From the NCBI GenBank assembly GCA_019095985.1, contig CM032664.1, forward strand, positions 59,109,223-59,173,222: a DNA stretch of 64,000 bases. The letters are read 5' to 3'. Source of the DNA: Streblospio benedicti (Eukaryota; Annelida; Polychaeta; Spionida; Spionidae). Of this stretch, positions 35,630 through 46,697 are shown piece by piece (position 1 is the stretch's first letter; the number at the start of each line of letters is the position of its first letter). The position numbers and the translations under genes are program-made. The notes beneath the pieces are model-generated. The model was given only the letters and a program-made list of their open reading frames with translations, had not been told where the DNA came from and did not search any database.

Positions 35630-35636
35630 CTTTATA
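35630..35636 (-). promoter_or_regulatory. TATA-like box upstream of NFI distal first exon
   Basis: The minus strand reads TATAAAG here, inside CATATAAAGTATAAATC. It lies about 100 bases before the ATG at 35531, so a start site about 30 bases downstream would leave a 5' UTR of roughly 70 bases. It sits in a CpG-rich block (35310-35900). Position supports a core promoter, but no transcript evidence is available. Confidence 0.4.
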
Positions 35637-35727
35637 TGCGCGCTGTCACGCGGCGCGCATCACTTTACACTACACAAACTACACTACACAACGACGGCGG
35701 GATCCAAATAGACGATTTCCATTTCAG

Positions 35728-35913
35728 CAGATCTTAAATAATGATGCACAACAACCTGACCCGTACTCATCGGCTCTCCCGCCTGGTCCAATGTGGTGTC
35801 AGAGACCAACAGGTGGGATAGACTTTAATGACGTAACGAGCCATCCCGCTCATCACCTCGGCGGCGCCGGCGGCGGCAGCGCGGGTATCCCGATCTCCGT
35901 GTCTCCACTGTAA
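35728..35913 (+). other. Unrecognised protein-like stretch on the plus strand
   Basis: After a good acceptor-like sequence (gatttccatttcag) the plus strand is open for 61 codons to TAA: QILNNDAQQPDPYSSALPPG, PMWCQRPTGGIDFNDVTSHP, AHHLGGAGGGSAGIPISVSP. Composition looks protein-like, but no upstream plus-strand exon was found and the family is not recognised. It overlaps the CpG-rich NFI promoter area, so GC-rich chance coding is possible. Confidence 0.2.
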
Positions 35914-36720
35914 TCCACTATTTTAACGATTCTCACAAAGCAAATATAAACATTTTGGTACTCTTCAGTAACTTTCGCATATTTCCTTAGTGGGTATTGG
36001 CATAATTGAAATTCACATATGACTAAAATAACAATAATTTCCTTTCACTATAACCTACTCATCTCAGCTGCATCAACGCGAGGAAAATCCATTTTAGACT
36101 TTAAAAGTGATATAGATATATTGTCTTTGCCATTGATATAGATACACGCTATAACCTTCAACAAAGTAGCTATAACTACGCGTGCCATACAATACTCCAA
36201 AACAATGTGCAATTACAAAGACTATACACGTGAAGAGCCTGAAAAGCGAGAGGTTTGATAGCACAAAGTGTCATTAGCTGAACACCGGTTTGGCACACGA
36301 CTAGAAGCAGATAGCGGCGGCGGCGGCGGCGGCCGCGTTCCCGTGGCTGGCAGACTTCCACAATTAACACTTCACCAACACTTCAACACTTTTATTTAAT
36401 TAAGATCCTTTAATCATGACAAAAAAAAACTAGCTCGTATTGGGAAAGTCCCATAACACCTGGTTTTAAATGCATGTATTAGTCTGGTAAAGCGGGAAGC
36501 TACGCGATACTCAATGGACATTCTCTGGTGAACTTAATGAAATTGAATTATTGGTTTTTTGTATAAAGACTGGCGAAGAAACTGGCAACCACCCAGGTCT
36601 AGCTCCTGCCATGATATGACAACCCAGGGGGGTCGCCAGACTTTTTAAAAAGGTACGCGCAAATTGCACCGCGGGGCTCTTAGCGTCGTGACACGAGGCG
36701 CGCTTCACATTACACCAGTA
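35914..36720. other. CpG-bearing upstream region of NFI, with a GGC run
   Basis: A GGC repeat lies at about 36315-36333 and a CpG-rich patch at 36640-36710. No open frame is supported. This may be distal promoter sequence. Confidence 0.35.
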
Positions 36721-38180
36721 TCATTAATTTCCCTCTTATAATTATTAAAGTGTTGATAGAATACTATTTTCATGATATTTAGGTAAGAACAAATCCAGAT
36801 ATTTTTTCAGCTCATTTTGTTTTAGTGTACTATGTTTTTACAATAAAAGCCATGTTGGCATTGACGACATTGGCCTGTATCCACCAAACTGCAACTAACC
36901 CCGTTAATACCCGTAGTATTTTAAAAATAGGAAGCAAATTCTGCATTTGATCTTCTATAATTATCAAAGCTACTAAAAATTCCAAGCTGGTTACGACATT
37001 CAGCGGAGCTGTAGCTGTGGATCTTGTCTTGGAATTATATGATGGTGATCAATGACTCATGTGCTTCTACCAGTGGATTGAAGTATAGACATGCACACTC
37101 TGACTTATTTATATATTGATGCTCTTAAGTTCTCACGCAAGCAATCTTATAAAACAATATCAAACTACCTCTTAACTCAACACTGAAAGACTTGTAACTA
37201 TTGTCAAAACAGTTGTAAGCACATAGAGCAACGACAAAGCCCCGACCGTCTTTAGTCAAGATTAGAACTTAATAACTGTTTTAAGTGTTAACACAAAATT
37301 CGTAGTAGCAGTATAGTAAAACATAACTTACTGAAAGTCTGGTCAAAACAAACCAATTGACCTGACTGAGGTAATTAACTATAAGGTCAGCCTTAAAGTG
37401 TCGAGTGTTTACTCACAGGTTACACAATGCATGGGGGTAATTAATTTTGATTGTTTGAAGCGGCACAAACGCAACAGACAATAGGAGTGATTTTTTTTCT
37501 CCAAATTTCGAAAAATTTTACATACATAAAAACAAAGGTGGATAAAAAATATGTGTGTTTTTTTTCCAAAAAGGTACGCACGTGAGTATACTTATGCTAC
37601 CTCCCTGCTGACAACATATACATGAGCAATATCCGCCAATTAGAATAAAGTATTTGTCACTAGTAGGAACGAGCTTGCGTGAAATTGTAGGGTGTTCATG
37701 AACAACACCCCGTAAATCCTGTAATAAGTTTCAATATTCAATTCTACTCTCACTGTTCTGCCAAGCAAGCTCCTGCCACTGTAATGACATAGCTGAAGAG
37801 ACATCTTCCATTTGACTATATCAAGTGGGCCTGACGGGACTCGAATTCACAACCCCAAGGTTGTGAGACCAGAATGATACCATCATCCCAAGCAGCGGGC
37901 TGTTATAGATCTATGTATGTTTCAATATTGTTTTTCGCATCAATAAAGTGAAGCACAGAAGGGGACCAGTTTTTTTCCTTTCGTAACTTTTTATTACCAG
38001 TTGGAAAGAGGTGATGCGACAAATTCAAGATATACTCTCATACTCATTAAATTAGGGCGTTTAATTCAACCCACAAGTTATTTGAAGTAACGCCTGGTGA
38101 CGTCACAACGTTATTCAGTCAGATCGCCAGCACAATGTCGCGTCCGCTGTCAACCACCACAGCTATACTGTGTTCTGTTT

Positions 38181-38613
38181 TAGGGATGATGCACAGTTTG
38201 TCACGCTCCACAAAAGTGGAACAGTGTTCTCTTTTTTCTTGACCCCATCCCGCCCCTCTCCCCCAAAGTGGAAACATCAGATATGTGACATAATCGAAGA
38301 ATATCCTCACAGTATTTGTGATATTTATTCAAATATTACTTATATATGCCATAGAATAATATTTATTATATATCAGGAATGTGAATCATAATAATAATTA
38401 ACGTGTGAAATCTGCTGTGTATATTTTCAATGCCACATTTAAATAGTAAATAGCGGAATTCTGATATGATTAGTTTTAGCATGCGCAATAAAATATAAGA
38501 CCCACAAAAAAGAAGAATATCCAAAACTTGACGAAAACCTCCCCTTCCCCAAATGGAAACATTGTTCCACTTTCTACTTTTGCGGAGCGTGATAAAATGT
38601 ACATCATCCCTTA
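38181..38613. mobile_element. Inverted-repeat element of about 430 bp
   Basis: The left end AGGGATGATGCACAGTTTGT with CACGCTCCACAAAAG is matched in reverse complement at the right end (CTTTTGCGGAGCGTG ... CATCATCCCT). Further inner similarity (GTGGAACA-TG) gives imperfect arms of about 60 bases. No coding capacity; a non-autonomous DNA transposon is likely. Confidence 0.65.
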
Positions 38614-39049
38614 GTAGATTTGAAAGACTCATGATTGGTTGTTCAAATGTTTTCTTGCTGGTGTCATGTCTGGCTGACACCCAGAATATGCGTCACCAGG
38701 CCCTCAGGTGACAGGACCACGAACGTTTTGTATTTATACCACAGGTGTTTAAAAAAAATAAAAATAAAATAATGATGACTACCGCAAATCTTTCGCATTG
38801 TAACAATTCTTTACATATTAATGAGTTATACTAGTCTATATTCTAGCCTATATTCTTATCCATTATACAAAAGTGTATATGAAATTTTGTAAATGTTGAC
38901 AAGACTAGAGTGATGTGTTTATCTTTTTATCTTTTCAACCCAGAAGTTTTATATTTTGTTATCAGCTTAACAGTAGATATCAAATATTCAAAAATAAAAA
39001 TAAGAAATTTGGAATAAATTTGCATATTAGGGCTGAGTCATTATTTAAG

Positions 39050-39375
39050 CCGGGGGGTGGGGGGGGTGGAATAAAACTGTGTGTGTGTGGAGGGGGGTGT
39101 CAGATGTTTGAATTTGAATGTTGTGGGTGGGGGTGGGTGTCAGAAGTTTGAATTTGAATGTGGGGGGCAGAAGTTTGAATTTGAATGTTTTGTTGTTGTT
39201 TTTTTTTTTTTTTTTTTGGGGGTCAGAAGTTTCAAAATGGAAGTTGTTGGGGGGGGGGTCAGAAGTTTAAAATGGAAGAATATGGGGGGGGGTGTCAAAC
39301 ATTCTGAAATCTTACTGGGGGTGGGGGGTCAAATGTTCAAATTTTGTAAATTTACTGAAAGGGGCCGTGGCAAGC
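39050..39375. repeat. G-rich degenerate tandem repeat
   Basis: Repeats of a unit like GGGGGG-GTCAGAAGTTT-AATTTGAATGT with many runs of 4-9 G, plus a long T run at 39192-39216. It is followed by GTGGCAAGCGTTTATTTTTCT, also seen at 22340. The shared word shows a dispersed element with an internal tandem G-rich array. Confidence 0.8.
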
Positions 39376-39524
39376 GTTTATTTTTCTTAATAAATGTTGG
39401 TAGAATGTCCTGATTTATTTTTTGTATGTTATCAATCATTTGGTTGTATAAAATATCTTGTAACTTTGTACCTAGTTTCATATGTCAACATTATCAATCA
39501 TTTGGTTGTATTAAATATTTATAT

Positions 39525-39680
39525 ATCATCATATGTAATTAATAGTTAATGATTAATAATGCTCTCATGGTACATGGTAAGTAATATTTAAATTTTTCTG
39601 TCACACTGAGAAAATTTAAATTATTACCTAGGTACCATGAGAGCATTATTGATTATCAACTATCAATCATATATGGTGAC
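39525..39680. repeat. Fold-back palindrome, about 65-75-base arms
   Basis: AATAATGCTCTCATGGTAC and flanks on the left are matched by GTACCATGAGAGCATTATTG on the right, with about 20 bases of central spacer. No coding capacity. Confidence 0.85.
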
Positions 39681-40140
39681 TTATAAGCTCTGGTAGGGCT
39701 GGTTACACTATATAAGAGAATTATGTTTTTTTCCTTTTTGTAAATTGTTATAATACTAAGTCACATTCATAAAATAAATAACTAAATCTATTAATGATTT
39801 GTACATTAGTAATTTCCGATTGATGTCTATTATATCTTGCACACTGCTACTTTCTACAGACAAAAACTTGCATTATATATACCATGTAAACATATGTAAG
39901 TAATGGTTGTGACACTAACATTGACTGTTGGTGTGCACTATCCACATATGGCACTAACACATCTTAATGGAAACAGGCTAGATTAAAATAAAGTAACAGG
40001 CCATCATCATTGTGGAAATAAACGTATGCTATCTAGTGAAAAGCTAAATAATTAATCAAAGTATATCATGAATGTGTTCATCTGTTAGAATACATACAGT
40101 TGATCATGACCATGATGATGGCATGGGAAATAGAGGAATG

Positions 40141-41140
40141 AGAGGGGGACTCCTAGTCCGCTAGGAGGGGGAAAGAGGGGCTAGGAGGGTGAAAGAGAGG
40201 ACCAACAATAGGAGGGGGAAAGAGAGGACTGTAGTTGGCTATGAGGGTGAAAGAGTTAGTCAGATAGATGGGGGAAGAGCGCCCTGTTAGTCAGCTAGGA
40301 GGTGGAAAGAGGGGCCTGTTAGTCAGCTAGGAGGGTGAAAGAGGGACCTGTTAGTCAGCTAGGAGGGGTTAAGAGGGACCTGTTAGTCAGCTAGGAGGGG
40401 GAAAGAGGGGCCTGTTAGTCAGCTAGGAGGGGGAAAGAGGGGGCTGTTAGTCAGCTAGGAGGGGGAAAGAGGGGCCTGTTAGTCAGCTAGGAGGGGGAAA
40501 GAGGGGCCTGTTAGTCAGCTAGGAGGGGGAAAGAGGGGCCTGTTAGTCAGCTAGGAGGGGAAAGAGGGGCCTGTTAGTCAGCTAGGAGGGGAAAAGAGGG
40601 GCATGTTAGTCAGCTAGGAAGGTGAAGAGGGGCCTGTTAGTCAGCTAGGACGGGGAAAGAGGGAGATGTTAGTCAGCTAGGAGGGGAAAAGAGGGCCTGT
40701 TAGTCAGCTAGGAGGGGGGAAAAGAGGGGCCTGTTAGTCAGCTAGGAGGGGGAAAAGAGGGGCCTGTTAGTCAGCTAGGACGGGGAAAGAGGGGGATGTT
40801 AGTCAGCTAGGAGGGAAAAAGAGGGGCATGTTAGTCAGCTAGGAGGGGGGAAGAGGGGGCTGTTAGTCAGCTAGGTTGGGGAAAGAGGGGCCTGTTAGTC
40901 AGCTAGGAGGGGGACAGAGGGGGATGTTAGTCAGCTAGGATGGGAAAGAGGGGCCTGTTAGTCAGCTAGGGTGGGGAAAGAGGGGCCTGTTAGTCAGCTA
41001 GGACGGGGAAAGAGGGGCCTGTTGTCAGCCTGGGTGAAATCAGCCTGTTAGTCAGCCAGGTGAAAAGGGGGCCTGTTAGTCAGCTAGGAGCGGCAAAGAG
41101 GGGGCTTTTTATCAACTAGGACAGGGAAAGAGATCACCCT
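40141..41140. repeat. 32-base minisatellite, about 30 copies
   Basis: Head-to-tail units of CTGTTAGTCAGCTAGGAG followed by GGGGAAAGAGGGGC, with one- to three-base length changes between units. The first few and last few units are more degenerate. It abuts the open coding stretch that begins at about 41150 on the plus coordinate. Confidence 0.97.
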
Positions 41141-41830
41141 GCTTAGGCTAGCGTTGGGGAACCAACGATTACCTACAAGCTGGTTGTAGCTCTCCATCAC
41201 CTCGATAACCATCTTCTGAGTGATCGAACGCAAGTCCTTCAGGTCGTACTGAATTTGCGATCGCGGCTGCTTCCGCTGCTTTGCGGTGGTACCACCGTCG
41301 ATCTCCTGCTGTAGATCACTTTGCATCTGTCGCACCTCCGCGTCGTGTTCTTCGACGAGATGTTCCACTGCATCAGAGACTGAGGGAAACATCGCTCGTC
41401 GGCACCGGGGGCCTAAGGTCTCCACCAACGACTTGCTGCAACAGAAGGCAGAGAAACGCTTGCCCGCTTTCAAGTGAAAATAGCACCAGTGCTCTACTAC
41501 CCGCTCAAGATTCTTCCATCCGTGCTCCTTCAGCGTATCTGAACGAGGGAAACAGAGAAGTACGGGGTCAAACTTGCTGCAGTCGGAAACATCGCGACGC
41601 AACAAACCTCCGTCCTTACTGTGTAGTGCCTGCGGTTGCGGCAAAGCGCCCAAGGGCTGATCAAGAGCTTCCCACGGCTCACACCCGTGCACGGGGCAGC
41701 GCATCCCAGATTCCAGCCTCGAGGTGTACAGGGCCTGCACCCCCTCCTTGGTGATCCAGTCGCTGGGCAGCTGCGAGGCGGGAACCTTGACTTCCGGCCA
41801 CAGCTTTGGATACCCGGTGTGTCCACTCCG
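41084..41830 (-). CDS. Unrecognised open coding stretch in satellite DNA
   Basis: The minus strand is open from about 41830 to 41084. It reads YPKLWPEVKVPASQLPSDWI, TKEGVQALYTSRLESGMRCP, VHGCEPWEALDQ, then SDTLKEHGWKNLERVVEHWC, YFHLKAGKRFSAFCCSKSLV, SVSDAVEHLVEEHDAEVRQM and QYDLKDLRSITQKMVIEVME, SYNQLV. Codon-like composition and paired Cys/His residues (RCPVHGC, HWCYFH, FCCSKS) look like a real protein with possible metal-binding segments and a helical C-terminal half. A donor-like GTAATC follows NQLVG, after which the frame runs into the minisatellite. Upstream the frame fades into 185-bp repeat sequence without a clear ATG. It could be an internal exon, a gene fragment carried by a repeat, or a transposon protein piece. 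I do not recognise the family. Confidence 0.45.
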   Translation of the reverse strand, partial: RSGHTGYPKLWPEVKVPASQLPSDWITKEGVQALYTSRLESGMRCPVHGCEPWEALDQPLGALPQPQALHSKDGGLLRRDVSDCSKFDPVLLCFPRSDTLKEHGWKNLERVVEHWCYFHLKAGKRFSAFCCSKSLVETLGPRCRRAMFPSVSDAVEHLVEEHDAEVRQMQSDLQQEIDGGTTAKQRKQPRSQIQYDLKDLRSITQKMVIEVMESYNQLVGNRWFPNASLSRVISFPVLVDKKPPLCRS

Positions 41831-41831
41831 G

Positions 41832-41955
41832 ACATTTCATATCAAAGGAGAAATTCAGAAGGAAAGATTATCTTTAGCGTACCCCCAGGGAAAAGCGCCA
41901 AGATCCATACCCAATAGTAAGAGAGTTCTTTGATAACATTAATTTCTGAAAGAAT

Positions 41956-42019
<64 letters not shown>

Positions 42020-42034
42020 GCTTACTAACTAACT
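41832..42034. repeat. Degenerate 185-bp repeat piece and (CTAA)n tract
   Basis: Bases 41832-41935 (CATTTCATATCAAAGGAGAA ... AGAGTTCTTTG) are a diverged unit of the repeat at 42210-42888. A CTAA microsatellite of about 19 units fills 41955-42034. Confidence 0.75.
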
Positions 42035-42209
42035 ATCTGCAAGTTGTTTTATTTTGTACATTACAGGTCTCATTTTGATATCTTTGTCCTATTCTGTATG
42101 GTCTTATTCTGTATTTGAAATTTATTAATTTTATCTAAAAACAATATCCTACGTTTTGACATTTAAGTGTTATATGTCCTCTTCAGGGATATAAATATCA
42201 AATACAACT

Positions 42210-42888
42210 ACATTCCGAACGAAGTATTATCCCATAGCGGTACCACCCTAGCCGCCGGGAAAGGGGCTTTCGAGAGGTTCAAAGAAGACATCCAACAAAA
42301 ATAGAGTTCTTACGCAAAGACAAAGTGCGTTTCTCGGATGTATTTTGGCCAATGATGCAGCGTCAGGCCACCTTTTAAGATCATTTCATATCAAAGGGCA
42401 TATTCTGAAGGATGGATTATGCCAAAGCAGTGCCACCCTAGCCCCCAGAAAAGGTGCCATCAAGAGGGTCAAATATGCCACCCATCAGTAATAGGGTTCT
42501 TGTGTAATGACAAAGTGTGTATATTTGAGTGCATTTTGACCAATGACGCAGCATCTGTCCACCCTTTTTAATCGTTCTATATTGAAGGGCACATTCTGAA
42601 GGATGGATTATGCCATAGTGATACCACCCTAGCCCCTGGGAAAGGCACCATCAAGAGGTTCAAAGATGACACCCTACAGAAATAGAGTTCTTATATACGG
42701 GCAGAGTGTACATCTTTGAGCGCATTTTGACCAATGACGAGCAGCTGTCCACCTTTTTTGATCATTTCGAAGGGTACGATTTGAAGCATAGATTATGCCA
42801 TAGCGGCACCACCCTTGCCCCCAGGAAAGGGATCATGGAGAGGGTAAACGATGCCACGCAACAGTAATAGGGTTCTTATGTAAGGACA
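42210..42888. repeat. Tandem 185-bp repeat, about four units
   Basis: Each unit has a GCCATAG-GGTACCACCCTAGCC core, then GGGAAAGG...TCAAGAGG-TCAAAGATG, TAATAGAGTTCTTA and TTGAGTGCATTTTGACCAATGA. Cores occur near 42230, 42424, 42608 and 42796, giving periods of about 184-196 bases. The array resumes at 43808 after an insertion. Confidence 0.9.
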
Positions 42889-43810
42889 ATGTCATAATAT
42901 TGTTTTAAAACTGCAGTTTGTATTTTTTTTTAAAGTGAAAGCTCAGCTGAAGCTTTCAGACATTCTCATGTCCTTTTTTCCACAATGCAGACTAGTCTTC
43001 ACAAGAGTTTGTGTGAAGATGTCGGCCCCCAGGATGTTGCCATAGATTGCCAGAAGTTTGTGCATCCCCATATTCTTATTCAGATCTGGTCTGAGGACCC
43101 TGATGAAAATGTCTTCGCGTATTTTTCTTTCAAATGGATTGTTGTCCCTATCCAGTATTTTTACATTGTCAAGCGTGATGTTGTACATGCTTTTGTCTGT
43201 CCGGTTGATTGAGCTGAAGAGAAAAGTTGTGCTGAAGTGCTACTTGGACGGTTGGTCAAAATGTGTCTTAAAAGTTTCATCAGTGAATGAACTTGCACAG
43301 TTCTACTCTTTTGTACTACCACATTTTATTTTATTCACAACAAGCATATTTCTTTCTTGGCAGGGTCTTTTGGTGAACACAACAACTTCGGTTTAAAGAA
43401 CACACTGCACCCTTAATCCTGCATTATTCTTCTTACCCCATCAAACAAATTCTTGACATATGGAATGCCTACCATTGCCTTCTTCTTATCAAAAGTGTCA
43501 TTTGTTTCTTTTCTGGTGTTATTTTCATCTTTCTGAATTGAGTCTCGAGCAATAGACCAACTTAAGTACCAACATTCTCTAGAGCCTTGTTCACATGAAT
43601 TCTTTTTGCTTCCTTGTCACTTTCATCAGTCACAACCTGATGGATACATCTTCACACCAGAATCTTGTGAAGACTAGTTTGCATTGTGGAAAAAGAACAT
43701 GAGAATGTCCAAAAGCTTCAGGTGAACTTTCACTAAATACAAGTTCAAAGTGCAGTTTTAGAACAAGATTATGAATGAAAACTTGCAAAAATGAACTTCC
43801 AACATGATAA
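42889..43810. mobile_element. Long-TIR fold-back element inserted in the 185-bp array
   Basis: The left end from about 42891 (CATAATATTGTTTTAAAACT, then GACATTCTCATG, CACAATGCAGACTAGTCTTC) is repeated inverted at 43645-43773, giving imperfect arms of about 120 bases. The inner roughly 600 bases show no recognised protein. The interrupted repeat unit resumes after the right end (AAAGTGTGTATATTTGAG), which marks this as an insertion. The outer 35 bases of the right end lack a left counterpart. It is probably a non-autonomous foldback DNA transposon. Confidence 0.75.
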
Positions 43811-44170
43811 AAAGTGTGTATATTTGAGTGCATTTTGACCAATGAGGCAGCGTCTGTCCACCTTTTTTTATTGTTTCATATCGGCCATGCTCCGAAGCAT
43901 AGATTATGTCATAGGGGTACCACAGTAGCCCCCTGGTAAGGGTCTAAGATGACACCCAACAGTATTAAATAGAGTTCTTATATAAGGACAAAGTGCGAAT
44001 CTTTGAGCGCATTGTGACCAATGACACAGTGCCTGTCCACCTTTTTTTAACATTTCATATTAAAGGGCGCGTTTTGAAGGATAAATTATGTAAAAGTGGT
44101 ACAATCGTTGCCCCCGGGAAAACCGCCATCAAAAGGGTCGAAGATCAAAACGGATGCTCTGGCTCCAAGG
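43808..44170. repeat. Tandem 185-bp repeat, about two further units
   Basis: Continuation of the array at 42210, with cores near 43908 (CATAGGGGTACCACAGTAGCC) and 44090. The units are more diverged and the array fades at about 44170. Confidence 0.85.
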
Positions 44171-44529
44171 TCTTTGTGGACATTAGATACCATTTCTATA
44201 TAATAGTATTAGTATCTATGGTATAGTGTTCATAAATATTAGTTATATGCATACCACACACACCCTTCCATAATGGCAGGGGCCTATGGTTATGCCAACA
44301 ATATGGAGGAAGAAAATATGTTAATATTTGAATAAGTTAAACATTCTAACCAATAAATCAGTAAGCTAAAAGTAATTAAGAGACACTTTAATCTCCTTCC
44401 AAATATAGAGAATTTATCAGTAGCAGTTGTAAAATTTATATGATCATACATTTAATGTTTCAAAAGGAACTGTGTGTAGGCTGAGGGTAAGTCACAAGAG
44501 GACTGAGTAATTATCCACAGTGGACCTAA

Positions 44530-44660
44530 ACATGGATCAGGTTCATGTGAATTAAGCTCCGTGTGCGCACCATTTCCCAGTGACAAACTAAATTTGAGCT
44601 CCCTAGCTCATACGACACAGTCTATAGAGGGGTAACAAACCGACCTGACGGATGATCAGT
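44530..44660. repeat. Dispersed repeat (family TAGAGGGGTAACAA)
   Basis: One degenerate unit: CACCATTTCCCAGTGACAAA, TTTGAGCTCCCTAGCTCATA and TATAGAGGGGTAACAAACC. Related to 12950-13620, 18010-18320 and 24595-25090. Confidence 0.55.
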
Positions 44661-46435
44661 TGGATATATTCTACTTATGAAAACAATGTATGCAAGGTAA
44701 ACAAGAATGCATGTTTGTTATGTGCCTTGATGGGGTCTTTAAATAAGTCTACTGTAGCTGTATAACTATTCAAAACGCTTAAAAAAGACACAAACGTGTC
44801 ATTTATTTATTGGTTAAAAGCGTAACAACTGTGTTGGCAACTTGGCATGCCAACTTTAGTCCACAAAGGTTCTTTCTATATGCTGATCTGTATTAACAGT
44901 AATTGATGTATTAAAACATAGTAAAAATATGAACAAAATATCATAACATAGTTTTAAATGTACAAATATAATAATAGAATGTACAATTGTCAATGTGCCA
45001 ACTGTTGGCATTACACGCTATCACAACCTGGCTGTCAGCATAATGTTTTTCTGAGAAAGTCATTAATAAATACTTCTGTAAAAGTTTCTTTCTGATTTAG
45101 CATTGAACATCTCAGAGTTTCACTAAAACTACTTGCAACATCTCACAGGATTAATACAACACTGTTAGTAAAAAGTTAATACAATAAGAACAGCAGACAT
45201 TAATGAGGTAAATATAAGTAGATCCTTTAAACTGTGTCCGTGTAACAAGCTCCATGTTGTGGAAGCTGTCAGCATGTTTAGATCTACTCCCCGGCGTAAC
45301 CAGCCACGCTAAAATATAACAATTACTGTACTCCATCAGAAACAAGCAGCTATATTATAAACCCATATTATTCCCTGTGAGAATTTGAAATTTTGCAGGA
45401 TCAATTATCATTTCAATACAGCATCCCAAAAAACATTGCAATTGATCAAAAAAGAAATAGCAATGAGTAATTGATATTCTGCTATTGATTTTTGAAGCTA
45501 AAACTTTTCGTAATTCCATAATTCTTAGTATGCCATTCAAAATCTTTACTTTATGTAAACGAATTTGTACTTATTGCAATTATCAACGTCTATAGAGCTT
45601 TCTCTTATAGACTGCTTGGGACATGAACCCTGTGCCACTAGACTCCACAGTACACCACTCTCTCTGTCATTCCAACTGAGACGGTCTATGATCTGGTCTT
45701 GTAGTAGCAGTGTCACTGAAATGTCACACGCCCATGTTCATTACATATCTATGTACTATAATCATAACAGTCACATGTGCGTGATACACCTCAGTGAAAA
45801 TTGCTACATGTACCACAAGACAGGATCATTAACACCCTGAATGTTTAGTGCTTGTTGAGAAGTGCCACAGTGGTAGTGGTCCAGGGTTCGAGTCCTGGCA
45901 GAGGCTATGTGATACAAGCGCTATAGGACTTGGAGAAAGAATCCTCGTTGTCAAACCATACACTCACGTCCCTTAAATTAATTCACAAATTTGTATGCCT
46001 ATATTTTTGGTAACAAGAGACAATATAAAGATTTCTTATATCTAATGCTTTATAATATTCCTATTGTAACTTAAAATTAATTAATGGCTGAGCTATATAT
46101 CAAGATTTTCTACTTTAAAACATTCGAGGTTTGAAGCCACAGACCTCTCGGTCACTCGAACTACGCATGTTAAATTATATTATTTCTTAGAATTGGTCAC
46201 ACAAGGAATAGGTCTCATTGATTCATTTGTAGATGTATTTTTGATAAATATATAAGGATTAAATTATTATTATGGCATTAAAATTGTATTACAATTGTAT
46301 ACGTAAGAATTCTATACATTAACAAATTTGTACATGAAATTGATAAAAATATGTAATTAGATTCACTACATTCTCAGTTTTAATTGACAATTGTAATTGG
46401 CCACACTGGCTGCTAAAACAAAAACAACTTACTCA
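44661..46435. other. Between the genes, little recognised
   Basis: AT-rich sequence without supported genes. A tRNA-like T-arm (CCAGGGTTCGAGTCCTGG at about 45881-45898) with a nearby A-box-like word is probably a SINE head relic. Confidence 0.5.
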
Positions 46436-46439
46436 ACTT

Positions 46440-46697
46440 TCATATTTGGTTTGGTTCTGTAGTGGTTTGGATACATATTTCATGAGTAGTTTAGAATCCC
46501 AAAAATGAAGAAAGTAAGAACTTACTGTGATATTGTGATGTTTCCTTGAACAGGACACTTGTGTGTTGAAACATTGGAAATAATTTTGCATTAAATAAAA
46601 AAAACTTTCAAATTACTCTAAATTATTCTTCATTTTTGGGATCCTAAATTATTCATTAAATAAGTCTTCAAAACACTACTGAACCAAACCAAATACC
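46440..46697. repeat. Inverted-repeat element, about 75-base arms
   Basis: TATTTGGTTTGGTTCTGTAG and TCCCAAAAATGAAG on the left are matched in reverse complement by CTTCATTTTTGGGATC and CTACTGAACCAAACCAAATA on the right, around about 110 bases. The interior contains TGTTGAAACATTGGAAAT. It lies about 500 bases beyond the PDE4 stop and may fall in the 3' UTR. Confidence 0.8.

Noticed and set aside
35132-35711. Plus-strand frames of 133 and 170 codons
   Set aside because: Created by the ACTC/ACGC microsatellite and the antisense of the NFI first exon.
40141-41140. Possible CRISPR-like array
   Set aside because: Units are contiguous without unique spacers in a eukaryotic intergenic region; it is a minisatellite.
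41281-41917. Plus-strand frames of 157 and 93 codons
   Set aside because: Antisense to the more protein-like minus-strand stretch.
45845-45915. Possible tRNA gene
   Set aside because: Good T-arm (CCAGG...CCTGG) but the A and B boxes are too close and no anticodon arm can be drawn; tRNA-derived repeat relic.
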